Assembly: GCF_900105655.1 (NCBI RefSeq)
Contig: NZ_LT629787.1
Location: forward strand, 3,410,001 to 3,474,000
Length of the DNA: 64,000 bases
Origin: Halopseudomonas salegens
Lineage (GTDB): Bacteria > Pseudomonadota > Gammaproteobacteria > Pseudomonadales > Pseudomonadaceae
Direction: 5' to 3'
Within the stretch, counting starts at the first letter, position 1. Every line of letters begins with the position of its first letter. Under the pieces are notes generated by a model. That model saw only the letters and a program-made list of their open reading frames with translations. It was not told the DNA's origin and did not search any database. Shown one piece after another: positions 52,352 to 61,060 of the stretch. A program made the position numbers and the translations under genes.

Positions 52352-53829
52352 GTACATTGATGATCCAGGGCACCACCTCGGATGCCGGCAAAAGTACCCT
52401 GGTCACAGCCCTGTGTCGCTGGCTCAAGCGTCAGGGGGTCGCTGTGGCGCCGTTCAAGCCACAGAATATGGCGCTGAATGCCGCCGTCACCGTCGATGGT
52501 GGAGAAATTGGCCGTGCCCAGGCGGTACAGGCCGAAGCCGCCGGGCTGCAACCGCACACGGATATGAATCCGGTACTGCTGAAACCCAATACCGATATCG
52601 GCGCCCAGGTGATCATTCACGGCCATCCGGTCGGCAGCATGGATGCGGTGAGTTACCACGCGTACAAGCCCACGGCGCTCAAGGCGGTGTTGGCCTCGCA
52701 CCAACGTCTGTGCCAGCGTTATCAGGCCGTGCTGGTGGAAGGCGCCGGCTCGCCGGCAGAAATCAATCTGCGTGCCGGTGATATTGCCAATATGGGCTTT
52801 GCCGAAGCGGTTGACTGCCCGGTGCTACTGATTGCCGATATCGACAAGGGCGGCGTCTTCGCGCACCTGGTCGGTACTCTGGCGTTGCTGTCCGCCAGCG
52901 AGCAGGCGCGGGTCAAAGGCTTTGTCATCAACCGCTTTCGCGGCGATATCGCCCTGCTCAAGCCGGGGCTGGACTGGCTGGAGCAGCACACCGGCAAGCC
53001 GGTGCTGGGCGTGCTGCCTTACCTGCATGACCTGCATCTGGAAGCCGAAGATGCGGTCAATACCCGCCAGCCGGCCAAACAGGGGCCGGTGCTCAAGGTC
53101 GTGGTGCCGGTACTCAAGCGCATCAGCAACCATACCGACTTTGATCCTTTGCGCCTGCATCCCCAGGTGGATCTGCACTTTATCGGCCCTGGCCAGGCCT
53201 TGCCGGCCGCTGATCTGATCATTTTGCCTGGCTCGAAAAGTGTGCGCAGTGATCTGCAGTTTATGCGTGAGCAGGGTTGGGATGCGGATGTACAGCGCCA
53301 TCTGCGCTACGGCGGCAAGCTGCTGGGTATTTGCGGTGGCTTGCAGATGCTGGGTGAACAGGTGGCTGATCCGCTGGGGCTGGAAGGTGAGCCCGGCAGC
53401 AGCGAAGGCCTCGGCTTTCTGGCCTTCCGTACCGAGCTGACGGCGCACAAACGCCTGACCCGGGTCAGCGGGCATGTGCAGTTTAGCCCTGAAGGTGCTG
53501 ATCAGGTGCCACTGACGGGTTATGAAATTCACGCCGGACGCAGTCAGGGACCAGCGCTGCAACGGCCTCTGGTGCGGCTCGACGATGGCACCCCGGATGG
53601 TGTGCTCAGTACCGACAACCAGATCGCGGGCAGTTACCTGCATGGCTTGTTCGAACAGCCGGCGGCCAGCGCTGCGCTGCTGCACTGGGCTGGCCTGAAA
53701 GAGGCTCAGGCGCTGGATTACTCGGCTCTGCGCGTGCGGGATATCGACCGCCTGGCCGATCTGGTTGAACAGCATCTGGATGTCGAACGCTTGCGGCACT
53801 TATGTGGAGTCCAGCCATGCACGAACTGA
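52348..53829 (+). CDS. cobQ: Cobyric acid synthase (CobQ/CbiP)
   Basis: This 493-residue amidotransferase converts adenosylcobyrinate a,c-diamide to cobyric acid by four amidations. The N-terminal P-loop-like [17 protein letters not shown] lies at 7-23, [13 protein letters not shown] at 36-48, and the glutaminase nucleophile Cys329 in [13 protein letters not shown], with a C-terminal YLHGLF histidine. Full length. It overlaps cobD by 4 and cobU by 13 bases. Confidence 0.96.
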   Translation: MSTLMIQGTTSDAGKSTLVTALCRWLKRQGVAVAPFKPQNMALNAAVTVDGGEIGRAQAVQAEAAGLQPHTDMNPVLLKPNTDIGAQVIIHGHPVGSMDAVSYHAYKPTALKAVLASHQRLCQRYQAVLVEGAGSPAEINLRAGDIANMGFAEAVDCPVLLIADIDKGGVFAHLVGTLALLSASEQARVKGFVINRFRGDIALLKPGLDWLEQHTGKPVLGVLPYLHDLHLEAEDAVNTRQPAKQGPVLKVVVPVLKRISNHTDFDPLRLHPQVDLHFIGPGQALPAADLIILPGSKSVRSDLQFMREQGWDADVQRHLRYGGKLLGICGGLQMLGEQVADPLGLEGEPGSSEGLGFLAFRTELTAHKRLTRVSGHVQFSPEGADQVPLTGYEIHAGRSQGPALQRPLVRLDDGTPDGVLSTDNQIAGSYLHGLFEQPAASAALLHWAGLKEAQALDYSALRVRDIDRLADLVEQHLDVERLRHLCGVQPCTN

Positions 53830-54338
53830 TCCTTGGCGGCGCGCGTTCAGGCAAAAGCCGGCATGCCGAAATCCGGGCTGAAGCCAGCGGCCTTGAGGTG
53901 GTGTATATCGCTACCGCCCAGGCGCTGGACGATGAAATGGCCGCCCGGATTGCCCGGCATCGTGGGCAGCGGCCGGCTGAATGGGGGCTGGTCGAGGAGC
54001 CGCTGGCGCTGGCCGCCGCCCTGCAGCGTGAAGCCGCAGGAGATCGCTGTTTATTGGTCGATTGCCTGACCCTGTGGTTGAGCAACCTGCTGCTGACCGA
54101 TGAACCTGACCGTCTGGCCAATGAGACAGAACAACTGCTCGCCCTGCTGCCCGACTTGCCGGGTCATATTATTCTGGTCAGCAATGAAACCGGCCTCGGT
54201 GTAGTACCCATGGGTGCCCTGAGCCGGCGCTATGTGGATGCCGCGGGCTGGCTGCACCAGGCACTGGCAGCGCACTGTCAGCGAGTGACCTTCTGCGTTG
54301 CCGGCTTGCCGCAGGTGCTCAAGGGTGAGCCGGTATGA
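53817..54338 (+). CDS. cobU: Adenosylcobinamide kinase / adenosylcobinamide-phosphate guanylyltransferase (CobU/CobP)
   Basis: This 173-residue bifunctional enzyme activates cobinamide with GTP. The P-loop [13 protein letters not shown] lies at 5-17, with [21 protein letters not shown] next and [13 protein letters not shown] near 79-91, then [21 protein letters not shown]. The chosen ATG 53817 has GGAG 8 bases upstream; ATG 53802 would add five residues. It overlaps cobQ by 13 bases. Confidence 0.95.
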   Translation: MHELILGGARSGKSRHAEIRAEASGLEVVYIATAQALDDEMAARIARHRGQRPAEWGLVEEPLALAAALQREAAGDRCLLVDCLTLWLSNLLLTDEPDRLANETEQLLALLPDLPGHIILVSNETGLGVVPMGALSRRYVDAAGWLHQALAAHCQRVTFCVAGLPQVLKGEPV

Positions 54339-55390
54339 ACACACGCTGGTGGCAGAACAAGGTAGCCCAGCCGAGCGAGGCGCATGCTGAGCGCGCCCGC
54401 CTGCAGCAGGCGCAATTGACCAAACCTGCCGGCTCACTGGGGCAGCTGGAAGCGTTGGCAGTGCAGCTGGCGGCGATGCAGGCCAGCGAACAGCCACGGC
54501 TGGAGCGCCTGACCATTGCCATCTTTGCGGCTGATCACGGGGTGGTCGCTGAAGGTGTTTCTGCTTATCCGCAAGCGGTCACCGCTCAAATGCTGGCCAA
54601 CTTTGCCCAGGGTGGCGCGGCCATCAGTGTGCTGGCGCAGGATCTGCACGCCGACATGCAACTGCACGCGCTGGGCCTGGCTACCCCGCTGGGCGACCTT
54701 GCGGGTGTGCGCCACTGGCAGATCGCGCCGGGCACGGCCAATCTGCGGCGGCAACAGGCGATGACGCCGGAGCAATGTATCCGCGCCATGGCGGCAGGGC
54801 GTGAGGTGGTGTTGCAAGCGGCTGGCCGGGGTTGCGAGCTTTTTATCGGCGGGGAGATGGGTATTGGTAATACCACGGCGGCTTGCGCCCTGGCCTGTGC
54901 GCTGCTGGATCAACCGGCCAAGGCACTGGTTGGCCCGGGTACCGGGCTGAATGCCAAAGGCGTCGTGCACAAAGCAGCGGTGATTGATCAGGCGCTGGCC
55001 TTGCATAGGCCAGCCTGCAACGAGCCATTTGACTGGCTGTGCCATGTTGGCGGGTTGGAGCTGGCAGCACTGGTTGGCGCTTATATCAGCGCCGCCCAGT
55101 TGGCCTTGCCGGTATTGGTGGATGGCTACATTGCCAGTGCTGCGGCACTCTGCGCCGCACGCCTCAACCCGTCCAGTCGCGACTGGTGGCTGTTCAGTCA
55201 TCAGGGGGCCGAACCCGGCCATGCCGCGCTCCTGGCCGCCTTGCAGGCAGAGCCTTTGTTGCATTTGGGGTTGCGCCTCGGCGAAGGTTCCGGCGCCGCG
55301 CTTGCCGTGCCTTTGCTACGCCAGACCTGTTTGCTGCACAACCGTATGGCCAGCTTTGCCAGTGCTGGCGTGGCGCGGGGGTTGGCATGA
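54335..55390 (+). CDS. cobT: Nicotinate-nucleotide-dimethylbenzimidazole phosphoribosyltransferase (CobT)
   Basis: This 351-residue enzyme makes alpha-ribazole phosphate from nicotinate mononucleotide and the DMB supplied by BluB. Diagnostic segments are [58 protein letters not shown] and the catalytic-glutamate segment [16 protein letters not shown]. It overlaps both neighbours by 4 bases. Confidence 0.96.
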   Translation: MNTRWWQNKVAQPSEAHAERARLQQAQLTKPAGSLGQLEALAVQLAAMQASEQPRLERLTIAIFAADHGVVAEGVSAYPQAVTAQMLANFAQGGAAISVLAQDLHADMQLHALGLATPLGDLAGVRHWQIAPGTANLRRQQAMTPEQCIRAMAAGREVVLQAAGRGCELFIGGEMGIGNTTAACALACALLDQPAKALVGPGTGLNAKGVVHKAAVIDQALALHRPACNEPFDWLCHVGGLELAALVGAYISAAQLALPVLVDGYIASAAALCAARLNPSSRDWWLFSHQGAEPGHAALLAALQAEPLLHLGLRLGEGSGAALAVPLLRQTCLLHNRMASFASAGVARGLA

Positions 55391-55965
55391 CCCTTATTCT
55401 GGACCTGCTGCGCCATGGCGAAACCAAACAGGGCGGCGGATTTCGCGGCAGTATTGATGATGCGCTGACGCCCCAGGGTTGGCAGCAGATGCAGGCCAGC
55501 CTGGCCGGGCGCAATGGCTGGTCGGCGGTGATCAGTTCGCCCTTGCAGCGCTGCGCCGACTTTGCCGCCACAGCGGCTGAAAGCCACGCCTGTCCGATGA
55601 TTCTTGCACCGGGGCTGCGCGAATTGCATTTCGGCTGCTGGGAAGGCCGTAGTGCCAGTGAATTGATGCAGACCAGCGCCGATGCGTTGGGGCAGTTCTG
55701 GGCGGACCCCTATGCCTATACCCCGCCTGAGGCTGAACCCATGGCCGCCTTTGCTGATCGCGTGCTTACCACCATCACAGCATTTCAACAGACGCATCCG
55801 CAGCAGCATTTGCTGGTGGTCACCCACGGTGGCGTCATGCGCTTGCTGCTGGCCCGGGCCCGGGGTTTGCCGGCCAAAGACCTGTTGCAGGTTGAAGTCC
55901 CCCATGCCGGGCTGTTCCGCCTGCGGCTGGATATCGACGGAGAATTGAGCGAATGCCCTTGCTGA
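55387..55965 (+). CDS. cobC: Alpha-ribazole-5'-phosphate phosphatase (CobC)
   Basis: This 192-residue histidine phosphatase removes the 5' phosphate of alpha-ribazole phosphate or of adenosylcobalamin phosphate. It has [16 protein letters not shown] with the catalytic His, [28 protein letters not shown] and [13 protein letters not shown]. The frame is open far upstream inside cobT, but [13 protein letters not shown] at 55387 is the correct start, overlapping the cobT stop by 4 bases. Confidence 0.94.
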   Translation: MTLILDLLRHGETKQGGGFRGSIDDALTPQGWQQMQASLAGRNGWSAVISSPLQRCADFAATAAESHACPMILAPGLRELHFGCWEGRSASELMQTSADALGQFWADPYAYTPPEAEPMAAFADRVLTTITAFQQTHPQQHLLVVTHGGVMRLLLARARGLPAKDLLQVEVPHAGLFRLRLDIDGELSECPC

Positions 55966-56696
55966 TAGCGCTGCAATTTTTGACTCGGCTACCGATTCGT
56001 TTGCCGCGCGCGCCCAGCCCGGCGGAGCAGGGGCGTTCATTGCTCTATTACCCCTTGGTTGGTCTGCTGTTGGGTGGTGTGTTGGCGAGCCTGGCCTGGT
56101 TGCTCAGCTCAGTCTCCCCGCCGCTGCTGGCCGTCTTGGTGCTGGCTCTGTGGGTTGTCGCCAGTGGCGCGCTGCATCTGGATGGTCTGGCCGATACGGT
56201 GGATGCCTGGGTGGGTGGTTATGGCGATCGCGAGCGCACCCTGGCAATCATGAAAGACCCGGCCTGCGGCCCCATGGGGGTCACTGCTCTTGTATTGGTG
56301 TTGCTGCTTAAATGGGCCGCGCTCTATAGCCTGCTGCAATACGAGCTTTACTGGGCCCTGCTACTCGCCCCCTGGCTCGGTCGCAGCTGCCTGCCAATCT
56401 TGTTGCTCTGGCTACCCTACGTGCGCGCCAACGGCCTGGGCGCGACCATGGCCGCCAATCTGCCGCGAAAAAGCCTGCTCGGCATACTGCTGGTGCATGG
56501 CCTGCTGATGTTGGCACTCGGCTGGACTGGCCTGCTGGCAATGGCCATGGCGGCCGTCACCTGCAGCTGGGCCGGCTGGCGCTTCCTGCAACGGCTGGGC
56601 GGCACTACCGGTGACACGGCCGGAGCCACAGTTGAACTGGTCGAGTGTACGGTAATGGTTGGCCTGGCACTTTTTCTGACGTTTGGAGTCGCATAA
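55953..56696 (+). CDS. cobS: Adenosylcobinamide-GDP ribazoletransferase (cobalamin synthase, CobS)
   Basis: This 247-residue inner-membrane enzyme joins adenosylcobinamide-GDP with alpha-ribazole. The motif GALHLDGLADTVDAWVGGYGDRERTLAIMKD contains the aspartates expected for Mg binding, and ALQFLTRLPI opens the protein. Several transmembrane helices follow. It is the last gene of the B12 run, overlapping cobC by 13 bases; no clear terminator was seen in the 88 bases before brnT. Confidence 0.95.
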   Translation: MPLLIALQFLTRLPIRLPRAPSPAEQGRSLLYYPLVGLLLGGVLASLAWLLSSVSPPLLAVLVLALWVVASGALHLDGLADTVDAWVGGYGDRERTLAIMKDPACGPMGVTALVLVLLLKWAALYSLLQYELYWALLLAPWLGRSCLPILLLWLPYVRANGLGATMAANLPRKSLLGILLVHGLLMLALGWTGLLAMAMAAVTCSWAGWRFLQRLGGTTGDTAGATVELVECTVMVGLALFLTFGVA

Positions 56697-56756
56697 GCCT
56701 CTAATCTAGTCAACCAGTGAATCGGCGAGACATGACCAATCGCACCACCTTGAAAA

Positions 56757-56777
56757 TAACTACAATGTAACTACAAT
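56757..56777. promoter_or_regulatory. Direct repeat before brnT, candidate autoregulatory operator
   Basis: TAACTACAAT occurs twice (56757-56766 and 56768-56777) with an 11-base period, ending 7 bases before the brnT start. BrnA antitoxins repress their own operon, and a repeat of one helical turn at this place fits an operator overlapping a -10 element. It is also compatible with chance AT-rich sequence. Confidence 0.5.
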
Positions 56778-56784
56778 ATAAGTT

Positions 56785-57078
56785 ATGAGTCAGCTGATAT
56801 TTGAGTGGGATTTGCGTAAGGATGCGGCTAATCAAAAGAAACATGGCGTTTCCTTTGATGAAGCAAGGTCAGTTTTTACCGATGAGTATGGTCGCTTGAT
56901 TGCCGACCCCGACCACTCTGGCGAAGAAGACCGATTTATTCTGCTCGGCACCAGTATAAATGCACGTCTCCTGCTGGTGTGCCACTGCATCAGAGATGGC
57001 GAATCAATCCGCATAATCTCAGCGCGCAGGGCCAACAAGCGTGAGACCAAGGTATATCAGGAGTATAGATATGCGTGA
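56785..57078 (+). CDS. brnT: BrnT-family type II toxin
   Basis: This 97-residue RelE-like ribonuclease toxin has the BrnT pattern FEWDLRKDAANQKKHGVSFDEARSVFTD, then HSGEEDRFILLGTS, LLLVCHCIRDGESIRIISARRANKRE and a final YRYA. BrnT cleaves RNA and halts translation when free of BrnA. It overlaps the antitoxin gene by 8 bases. It lies just after the cobS gene, between the B12 run and the TRAP genes. Confidence 0.93.
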   Translation: MSQLIFEWDLRKDAANQKKHGVSFDEARSVFTDEYGRLIADPDHSGEEDRFILLGTSINARLLLVCHCIRDGESIRIISARRANKRETKVYQEYRYA

Positions 57079-57280
57079 CCATTATGATTTCTCCGAATCG
57101 GTCAAGAACCCTTACGCGAAGAAACTGAAGAAGCAGGTGACGATCCGGCTGGATGAGGACACCATTGCCTACTTCAAGCAATTAGCCGAAGAAAAGGATC
57201 TGCCCTACCAGAGCTTGATCAATCTCTATTTGCGTGACTGCGCCCAGTCACAGAAAGATCTCAAGTTAAGCTGGCAATAG
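57071..57280 (+). CDS. brnA: BrnA-family antitoxin
   Basis: From ATG 57071 this is a 69-residue protein. A frame upstream adds ten residues, but MRDHYDFSESVKNPYAKKLKK is the family N-terminus and AGGAG lies about 9 bases before. KKQVTIRLDEDTIAYFKQLAEEKDLPYQSLINLYLRDCA is a ribbon-helix-helix DNA-binding module. BrnA binds BrnT and represses the promoter. Its stop is one base from the stop of convergent dctM. Confidence 0.92.
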   Translation: MRDHYDFSESVKNPYAKKLKKQVTIRLDEDTIAYFKQLAEEKDLPYQSLINLYLRDCAQSQKDLKLSWQ

Positions 57281-57281
57281 C

Positions 57282-58652
57282 TCACATCTTTCCGGGCAGC
57301 CAGGTAATCAGGCCCGGCCAGATGGCGGCGATGATCAGCAACAGTATCTGAATGGCAATAAAGGGCAGTACGCCTTTGTAGATCGCTGTAGTGGGCACGC
57401 TGAGTGGTGTCACGCCGCGCAGATAGAAGAGCGCAAAGCCGAAGGGCGGTGTGAGGAAAGAGGTTTGCAGGTTCAGCGCAATCATTACACCGAGCCAGAT
57501 CGGGTCCAGCCCCATGGCCAGCAACACCGGGCCGACAATGGGCACCACCACAAAGGTGATCTCGATAAAGTCGAGAATAAAGCCGAGCAGAAAGATCAGC
57601 AGCATCACCAGCAGGGTGGCGGTAAACAGTCCGCCGGGCAGGGCATTGAACAGGCCGTGTATCAGGTCTTCACCACCAAAACCACGGAATACCAGCGAGA
57701 AAATCGAGGCGCCGATCAGAATCATGAACACCATGGCGCTGATCAGGGTGGTGGATTCGGCAACTGACTGCAAACGACGTACAGTCAGGCGCCGCTTGAG
57801 CAGGGCCAGCAGGCTGGCACCCAGAGCACCGACGGCCGCTGCTTCGGTCGGGGTGGCGATACCGACGAGGATCGAGCCGAGCACCGACATGATCAACAGC
57901 AATGGCGCGAACAGGCTGAGCAGTAGGCGCGGCAGACTGATGGTTGGCAGTTCATCAACCGGCAGGGCCGGCATCTTCTCCGGTCGCCACCAGGCCATAA
58001 ACAGTAGATAGAGCAGATACAGGCCGATCAGCAGAATGCCGGGCAACAGGGCGCCGACAAAGAGGTCACCGACGCTGACCGTCTGCGGCGAAAAAATGCC
58101 CTGGCGCAGTTGCGCCTGCTGGTAAGCGCTGGACAGCACATCACCCAGCAACACCAGGACGATGGATGGCGGAATGATCTGCCCCAGCGTCCCGGTTGCA
58201 GCCAGGGTGCCGGTGGCGACAGCCGGGTCATAACCACGCTTGAGCATGGTTGGCAGGGCCAGCAAACCCAGAGTGACCACGGTGGCGCCGACAATGCCGG
58301 TACTGGCTGCGAGCAGGGCACCGACCAGGCAGACCGCAATCGCCAGCCCGCCGCGCAGGCTGCCGAACAGACGTGACATGGCATCCAGCAGGTCTTCGGC
58401 AATGCGCGATTTTTCCAGCATGACGCCCATAAACACGAACAGGGGCACGGCGAGCAATGTCTGGTTGTTCATGGTGCCGAACAGACGGCTGGGCAGGGCG
58501 CCGAGAAAACCGGGCTCGAAGACGCCAAACAGCATGCCGGCGCCGGCAAACAGAAGTGACAGCCCACCCAGGGTAAAGGCCACCGGAAAGCCCAGCATCA
58601 GCGCCAGGCAGATACAGATGAAAAGCAGGACGGCGATCCATTCGAGGCCCAT
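57282..58652 (-). CDS. dctM: TRAP transporter large permease (DctM)
   Basis: This 456-residue membrane protein has about 12 helices, the usual DctM length. GFPVAFTLGGLSLLFAG near 21-37, AATGTLGQIIPPSIVLVLLGDV near 150-171, GIATPTEAAAVGALGA and LQTSFLTPPFGFALFYLRGV are TRAP family motifs. With DctQ it imports organic acids using a sodium gradient and a binding protein. Its start overlaps the dctQ stop by one base. The likely binding protein gene is at 43000-44097, beyond the B12 block. Confidence 0.93.
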   Translation of the reverse strand: MGLEWIAVLLFICICLALMLGFPVAFTLGGLSLLFAGAGMLFGVFEPGFLGALPSRLFGTMNNQTLLAVPLFVFMGVMLEKSRIAEDLLDAMSRLFGSLRGGLAIAVCLVGALLAASTGIVGATVVTLGLLALPTMLKRGYDPAVATGTLAATGTLGQIIPPSIVLVLLGDVLSSAYQQAQLRQGIFSPQTVSVGDLFVGALLPGILLIGLYLLYLLFMAWWRPEKMPALPVDELPTISLPRLLLSLFAPLLLIMSVLGSILVGIATPTEAAAVGALGASLLALLKRRLTVRRLQSVAESTTLISAMVFMILIGASIFSLVFRGFGGEDLIHGLFNALPGGLFTATLLVMLLIFLLGFILDFIEITFVVVPIVGPVLLAMGLDPIWLGVMIALNLQTSFLTPPFGFALFYLRGVTPLSVPTTAIYKGVLPFIAIQILLLIIAAIWPGLITWLPGKM

Positions 58653-59221
58653 CAGAGTACCTCGTCCTGGTGGTCGTCAGGGTGCTCAAGGAAGTCGCTG
58701 CGCAGCCCACGGCATACGGCCAGGGTTTTGATGACCTGTGCCAGTGCTTGCAAGAAGAGTGTGGCGATCAACAGCAGAATGAAACTTTTCTGAATAAAGA
58801 CGAATGGCAGGCCGCCGGTATCAGCGGATGTTTCCTGGCGGGCCCAGGAATTGGCTACGTAATCCCAGCAGTTCCATGCCAGGAACAGGCACATGGGCAA
58901 AAGCAGGAACAAGGTACCGATGAGATCAATCAGTGCCTGGCGCTGGCGGGAAAAGCGGCGGTAGAACACATCTACCCGCACGTGGCTGTCTCGTTGCAGG
59001 GCCCAGGCGGCGGCACCGAGAAACATCAGTCCGTGGGCATACAGGGTAAGTTCCTGCAGGGCCGTGTTGCCCCGTTCAAAGCCATAGCGCAGCACTACCA
59101 CGGTTACGGTAAACAGAACCAGGAGAACGCTGAGCCAGGCCAAAGCTCGACCCAGTGTACGGTTCAGGCGGTCAATGGCGTTGGCGAGTGGCAGGCCGAG
59201 CTGCAACAGGGTATCGGGCAT
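58652..59221 (-). CDS. dctQ: TRAP transporter small permease (DctQ)
   Basis: This 189-residue protein has four transmembrane helices, including ALAWLSVLLVLFTVTVVVL, and the ELTLYAHGLMFLGAAAWALQRDSHVRVDVFYR motif. DctQ forms a complex with DctM and helps the binding protein to dock. It begins 12 bases after the thioesterase stop (minus strand order), so the two may be cotranscribed. Confidence 0.9.
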   Translation of the reverse strand: MPDTLLQLGLPLANAIDRLNRTLGRALAWLSVLLVLFTVTVVVLRYGFERGNTALQELTLYAHGLMFLGAAAWALQRDSHVRVDVFYRRFSRQRQALIDLIGTLFLLLPMCLFLAWNCWDYVANSWARQETSADTGGLPFVFIQKSFILLLIATLFLQALAQVIKTLAVCRGLRSDFLEHPDDHQDEVL

Positions 59222-59233
59222 GGTGACCAGTAT

Positions 59234-59626
59234 TCAGGATGGAATGATCCGGGTGCGGCCACGGTCATCAATGGCAACAAACACGAAGGTGGCTTCGGTG
59301 ACCTTGCGGCACTCGTCATGCGCCAGATCTTCGCTCCAGACTTCGACCTGAATCTTCATCGAGCTGCGGCCAATGTCCTGCACCAGGCAGTAAAACGCCA
59401 GCTGCGCACCGACCGGGACCGGGACCATAAAGCCCATACGGTCGATCGCCACGGTGGCGACGCGGCCGCGGGCAATGCGTGAGGCGGTACCCGTGCCGGC
59501 GAGGTCCATTTGTGAAACCAGCCAACCGCCGAAAATGTCTCCCCAGGCGTTGGCGTCTCGCGGCAGTGCGGTTACCTTGAGTGCCAATTCACCCTGTGGA
59601 ATCGGATCCTGATCAACATCATTCAT
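59234..59626 (-). CDS. Acyl-CoA thioesterase, YciA-type hotdog fold
   Basis: This 130-residue protein has the hotdog-fold acyl-CoA hydrolase pattern: ANAWGDIFGGWLVSQMDLAGTGTASRIARGRVATVAIDRMGF, then SSMKIQVEVWSED and VTEATFVFVAID. The catalytic Asp lies in MDLAG. Members such as YciA hydrolyse short and medium acyl-CoAs in the cytosol. The start ATG 59626 gives a normal-length protein. It is upstream of dctQ on the same strand and divergent from pstS. Confidence 0.88.
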   Translation of the reverse strand: MNDVDQDPIPQGELALKVTALPRDANAWGDIFGGWLVSQMDLAGTGTASRIARGRVATVAIDRMGFMVPVPVGAQLAFYCLVQDIGRSSMKIQVEVWSEDLAHDECRKVTEATFVFVAIDDRGRTRIIPS

Positions 59627-59792
59627 GTCAGTCTCGTAATGGCCATTGTAGTTATTGGGTCACTTAAGCATTCTGTATCATGCTTGACAAGTGGCAGGCG
59701 GCGCTATATTACGACCTGCGCTGTCCAGTCTCAATCAAAAGCGCGCAAGAATTTGCCTGCAAGCCTCCTGATCCGGTCGTGATTTAACCAAA

Positions 59793-59821
59793 CTGTCATA
59801 TTTCGGGCATAGAGTTGTCAT
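59793..59821 (+). promoter_or_regulatory. Three-unit Pho box upstream of pstS
   Basis: CTGTCAT (59793-59799), CGGGCAT (59804-59810) and TTGTCAT (59815-59821) follow one another at an exact 11-bp period, the spacing of PhoB binding units. GATACT at 59832-59837 is 10 bases downstream, where a -10 belongs when PhoB replaces the -35. A second promoter-like pair, TTGACA (59684) and TATTAC (59707), lies about 110 bases upstream. Confidence 0.85.
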
Positions 59822-59878
59822 ATCGCATCCCGATACTGAGCCACGTGATGCCAAACACGTCCTCTCAAGGAGACAAGC

Positions 59879-60853
59879 ATGAAACTGAAGCAACTCTGTG
59901 TCGCCGTAAGTATTGCCAGCGCTGCTGCATTCAGCACCGTTAGTGTCGCTGAAGTAGATCCGAACCTGCCCACGTATGAGCGTGTCGGCGGTATCTCGGG
60001 CAACCTGTCCAGTATCGGTTCCGATACCCTGAACAACCTGATGACCCTGTGGGCTGAAGAGTTCAACAAGCTCTATCCCAACGTCAATATCCAGATTCAG
60101 GGCGCTGGTTCATCTACTGCACCGCCGGCGATCACCGAAGGGACTGCCAACCTGGCTCCGATGAGTCGTGCCATGCGTGACACTGAAGTCCAGACCTTTG
60201 AAGAGCGCCATGGCTATGCACCTTATGCTATGCCGGTTGCGGTTGACATGGTTGCCGTATACGTCAACAAGGATAACCCGATCAAGGGCATGACCCTTCC
60301 GGAAGTTGACGCGGTTTTCTCAGCCACTCGCCGTTGTGGTGGCAGTGAAGACATTACCCGTTGGGGCCAGTTGGGTCTGACCGGTGCCTGGAGCAACCGT
60401 GACTTTGCCATCTATAGCCGTAACGCTGTATCTGGTACCTATGGTTTCTTCAAGGACAGCGCTCTGTGCGGTGGTGACTACAAGTCCAGCATCAACGAAC
60501 AGCCGGGTTCTTCCTCAGTGGTTCAGGGTGTGACCGAGTCCATCAACGGTATCGGTTATTCCGGTATCGGCTACCGTACTTCAGGTGTTCGCGTAGTGCC
60601 ACTGGCTGCCGAAGACGGTGGTGAGTATTTTGAAGCCAACTCTGAAAATGCGGCTTCTGGTGACTATCCGCTGGCCCGCTACCTGTACGTTTACATCAAC
60701 AAGAACCCGAACGAAGATCTGGATCCGTTGACCCGTGAATTCGTTCGCATGCTGTATAGCAAGGAAGGCCAGGGCGTAGTACATCGTGATGGTTTTGTTA
60801 CTCTGCCCAACTCGATTGGTCAGCGTGTAATGGGCGAATTGGGCATCGACTGA
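59879..60853 (+). CDS. pstS: PstS phosphate-binding protein of the Pst ABC transporter
   Basis: This 324-residue periplasmic protein has a signal peptide (KLKQLCVAVSIASAAAFSTVSVAE, cleavage near 24) and PstS motifs: GNLSSIGSDTLNNLM, IQGAGSSTAPPAITEGTANLAPMSR with the phosphate-binding residues, AVSGTYGFFKD and GIGYSGIGY. It binds inorganic phosphate and hands it to PstCA. Strong Shine-Dalgarno (CAAGGAGAC) and a Pho box lie upstream; a terminator directly follows, allowing high, separate expression. Confidence 0.97.
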   Translation: MKLKQLCVAVSIASAAAFSTVSVAEVDPNLPTYERVGGISGNLSSIGSDTLNNLMTLWAEEFNKLYPNVNIQIQGAGSSTAPPAITEGTANLAPMSRAMRDTEVQTFEERHGYAPYAMPVAVDMVAVYVNKDNPIKGMTLPEVDAVFSATRRCGGSEDITRWGQLGLTGAWSNRDFAIYSRNAVSGTYGFFKDSALCGGDYKSSINEQPGSSSVVQGVTESINGIGYSGIGYRTSGVRVVPLAAEDGGEYFEANSENAASGDYPLARYLYVYINKNPNEDLDPLTREFVRMLYSKEGQGVVHRDGFVTLPNSIGQRVMGELGID

Positions 60854-60886
60854 TTCGTTCGTTTCCATGGAATGGAAGCTGAAGAG

Positions 60887-60911
60887 GGGGCCTAACCAGG
60901 CCCCTTTTTTT
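60887..60911 (+). terminator. Rho-independent terminator after pstS
   Basis: GGGGCCT and AGGCCCC form a 7-bp stem around AACC and run into TTTTTTT. It is 33 bases beyond the pstS stop and separates pstS from pstC. Confidence 0.92.
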
Positions 60912-60989
60912 GTGTCTTGTACTGTTGCCGTAGGCAGACTCAAAGGCAACGAATCGCCGTTAGTTGATAGCCAGGCAATTTTTCCCGCG

Positions 60990-61007
60990 GTGTAACAATC
61001 CTGTCAT
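60990..61007 (+). promoter_or_regulatory. Candidate second Pho box upstream of pstC
   Basis: CTGTCAT at 61001-61007 is a perfect PhoB half-unit; GTGTAAC at 60990-60996, one 11-bp period upstream, matches four of seven bases. It lies 53 bases before the pstC start and beyond the pstS terminator, so pstCA probably has its own phosphate-responsive promoter. Weaker than the pstS box. Confidence 0.6.
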
Positions 61008-61060
61008 ATAAAGCCATTAGCCTGAGCGGCACCATGGCAGTGACCTGCGAGTAGCCCATT

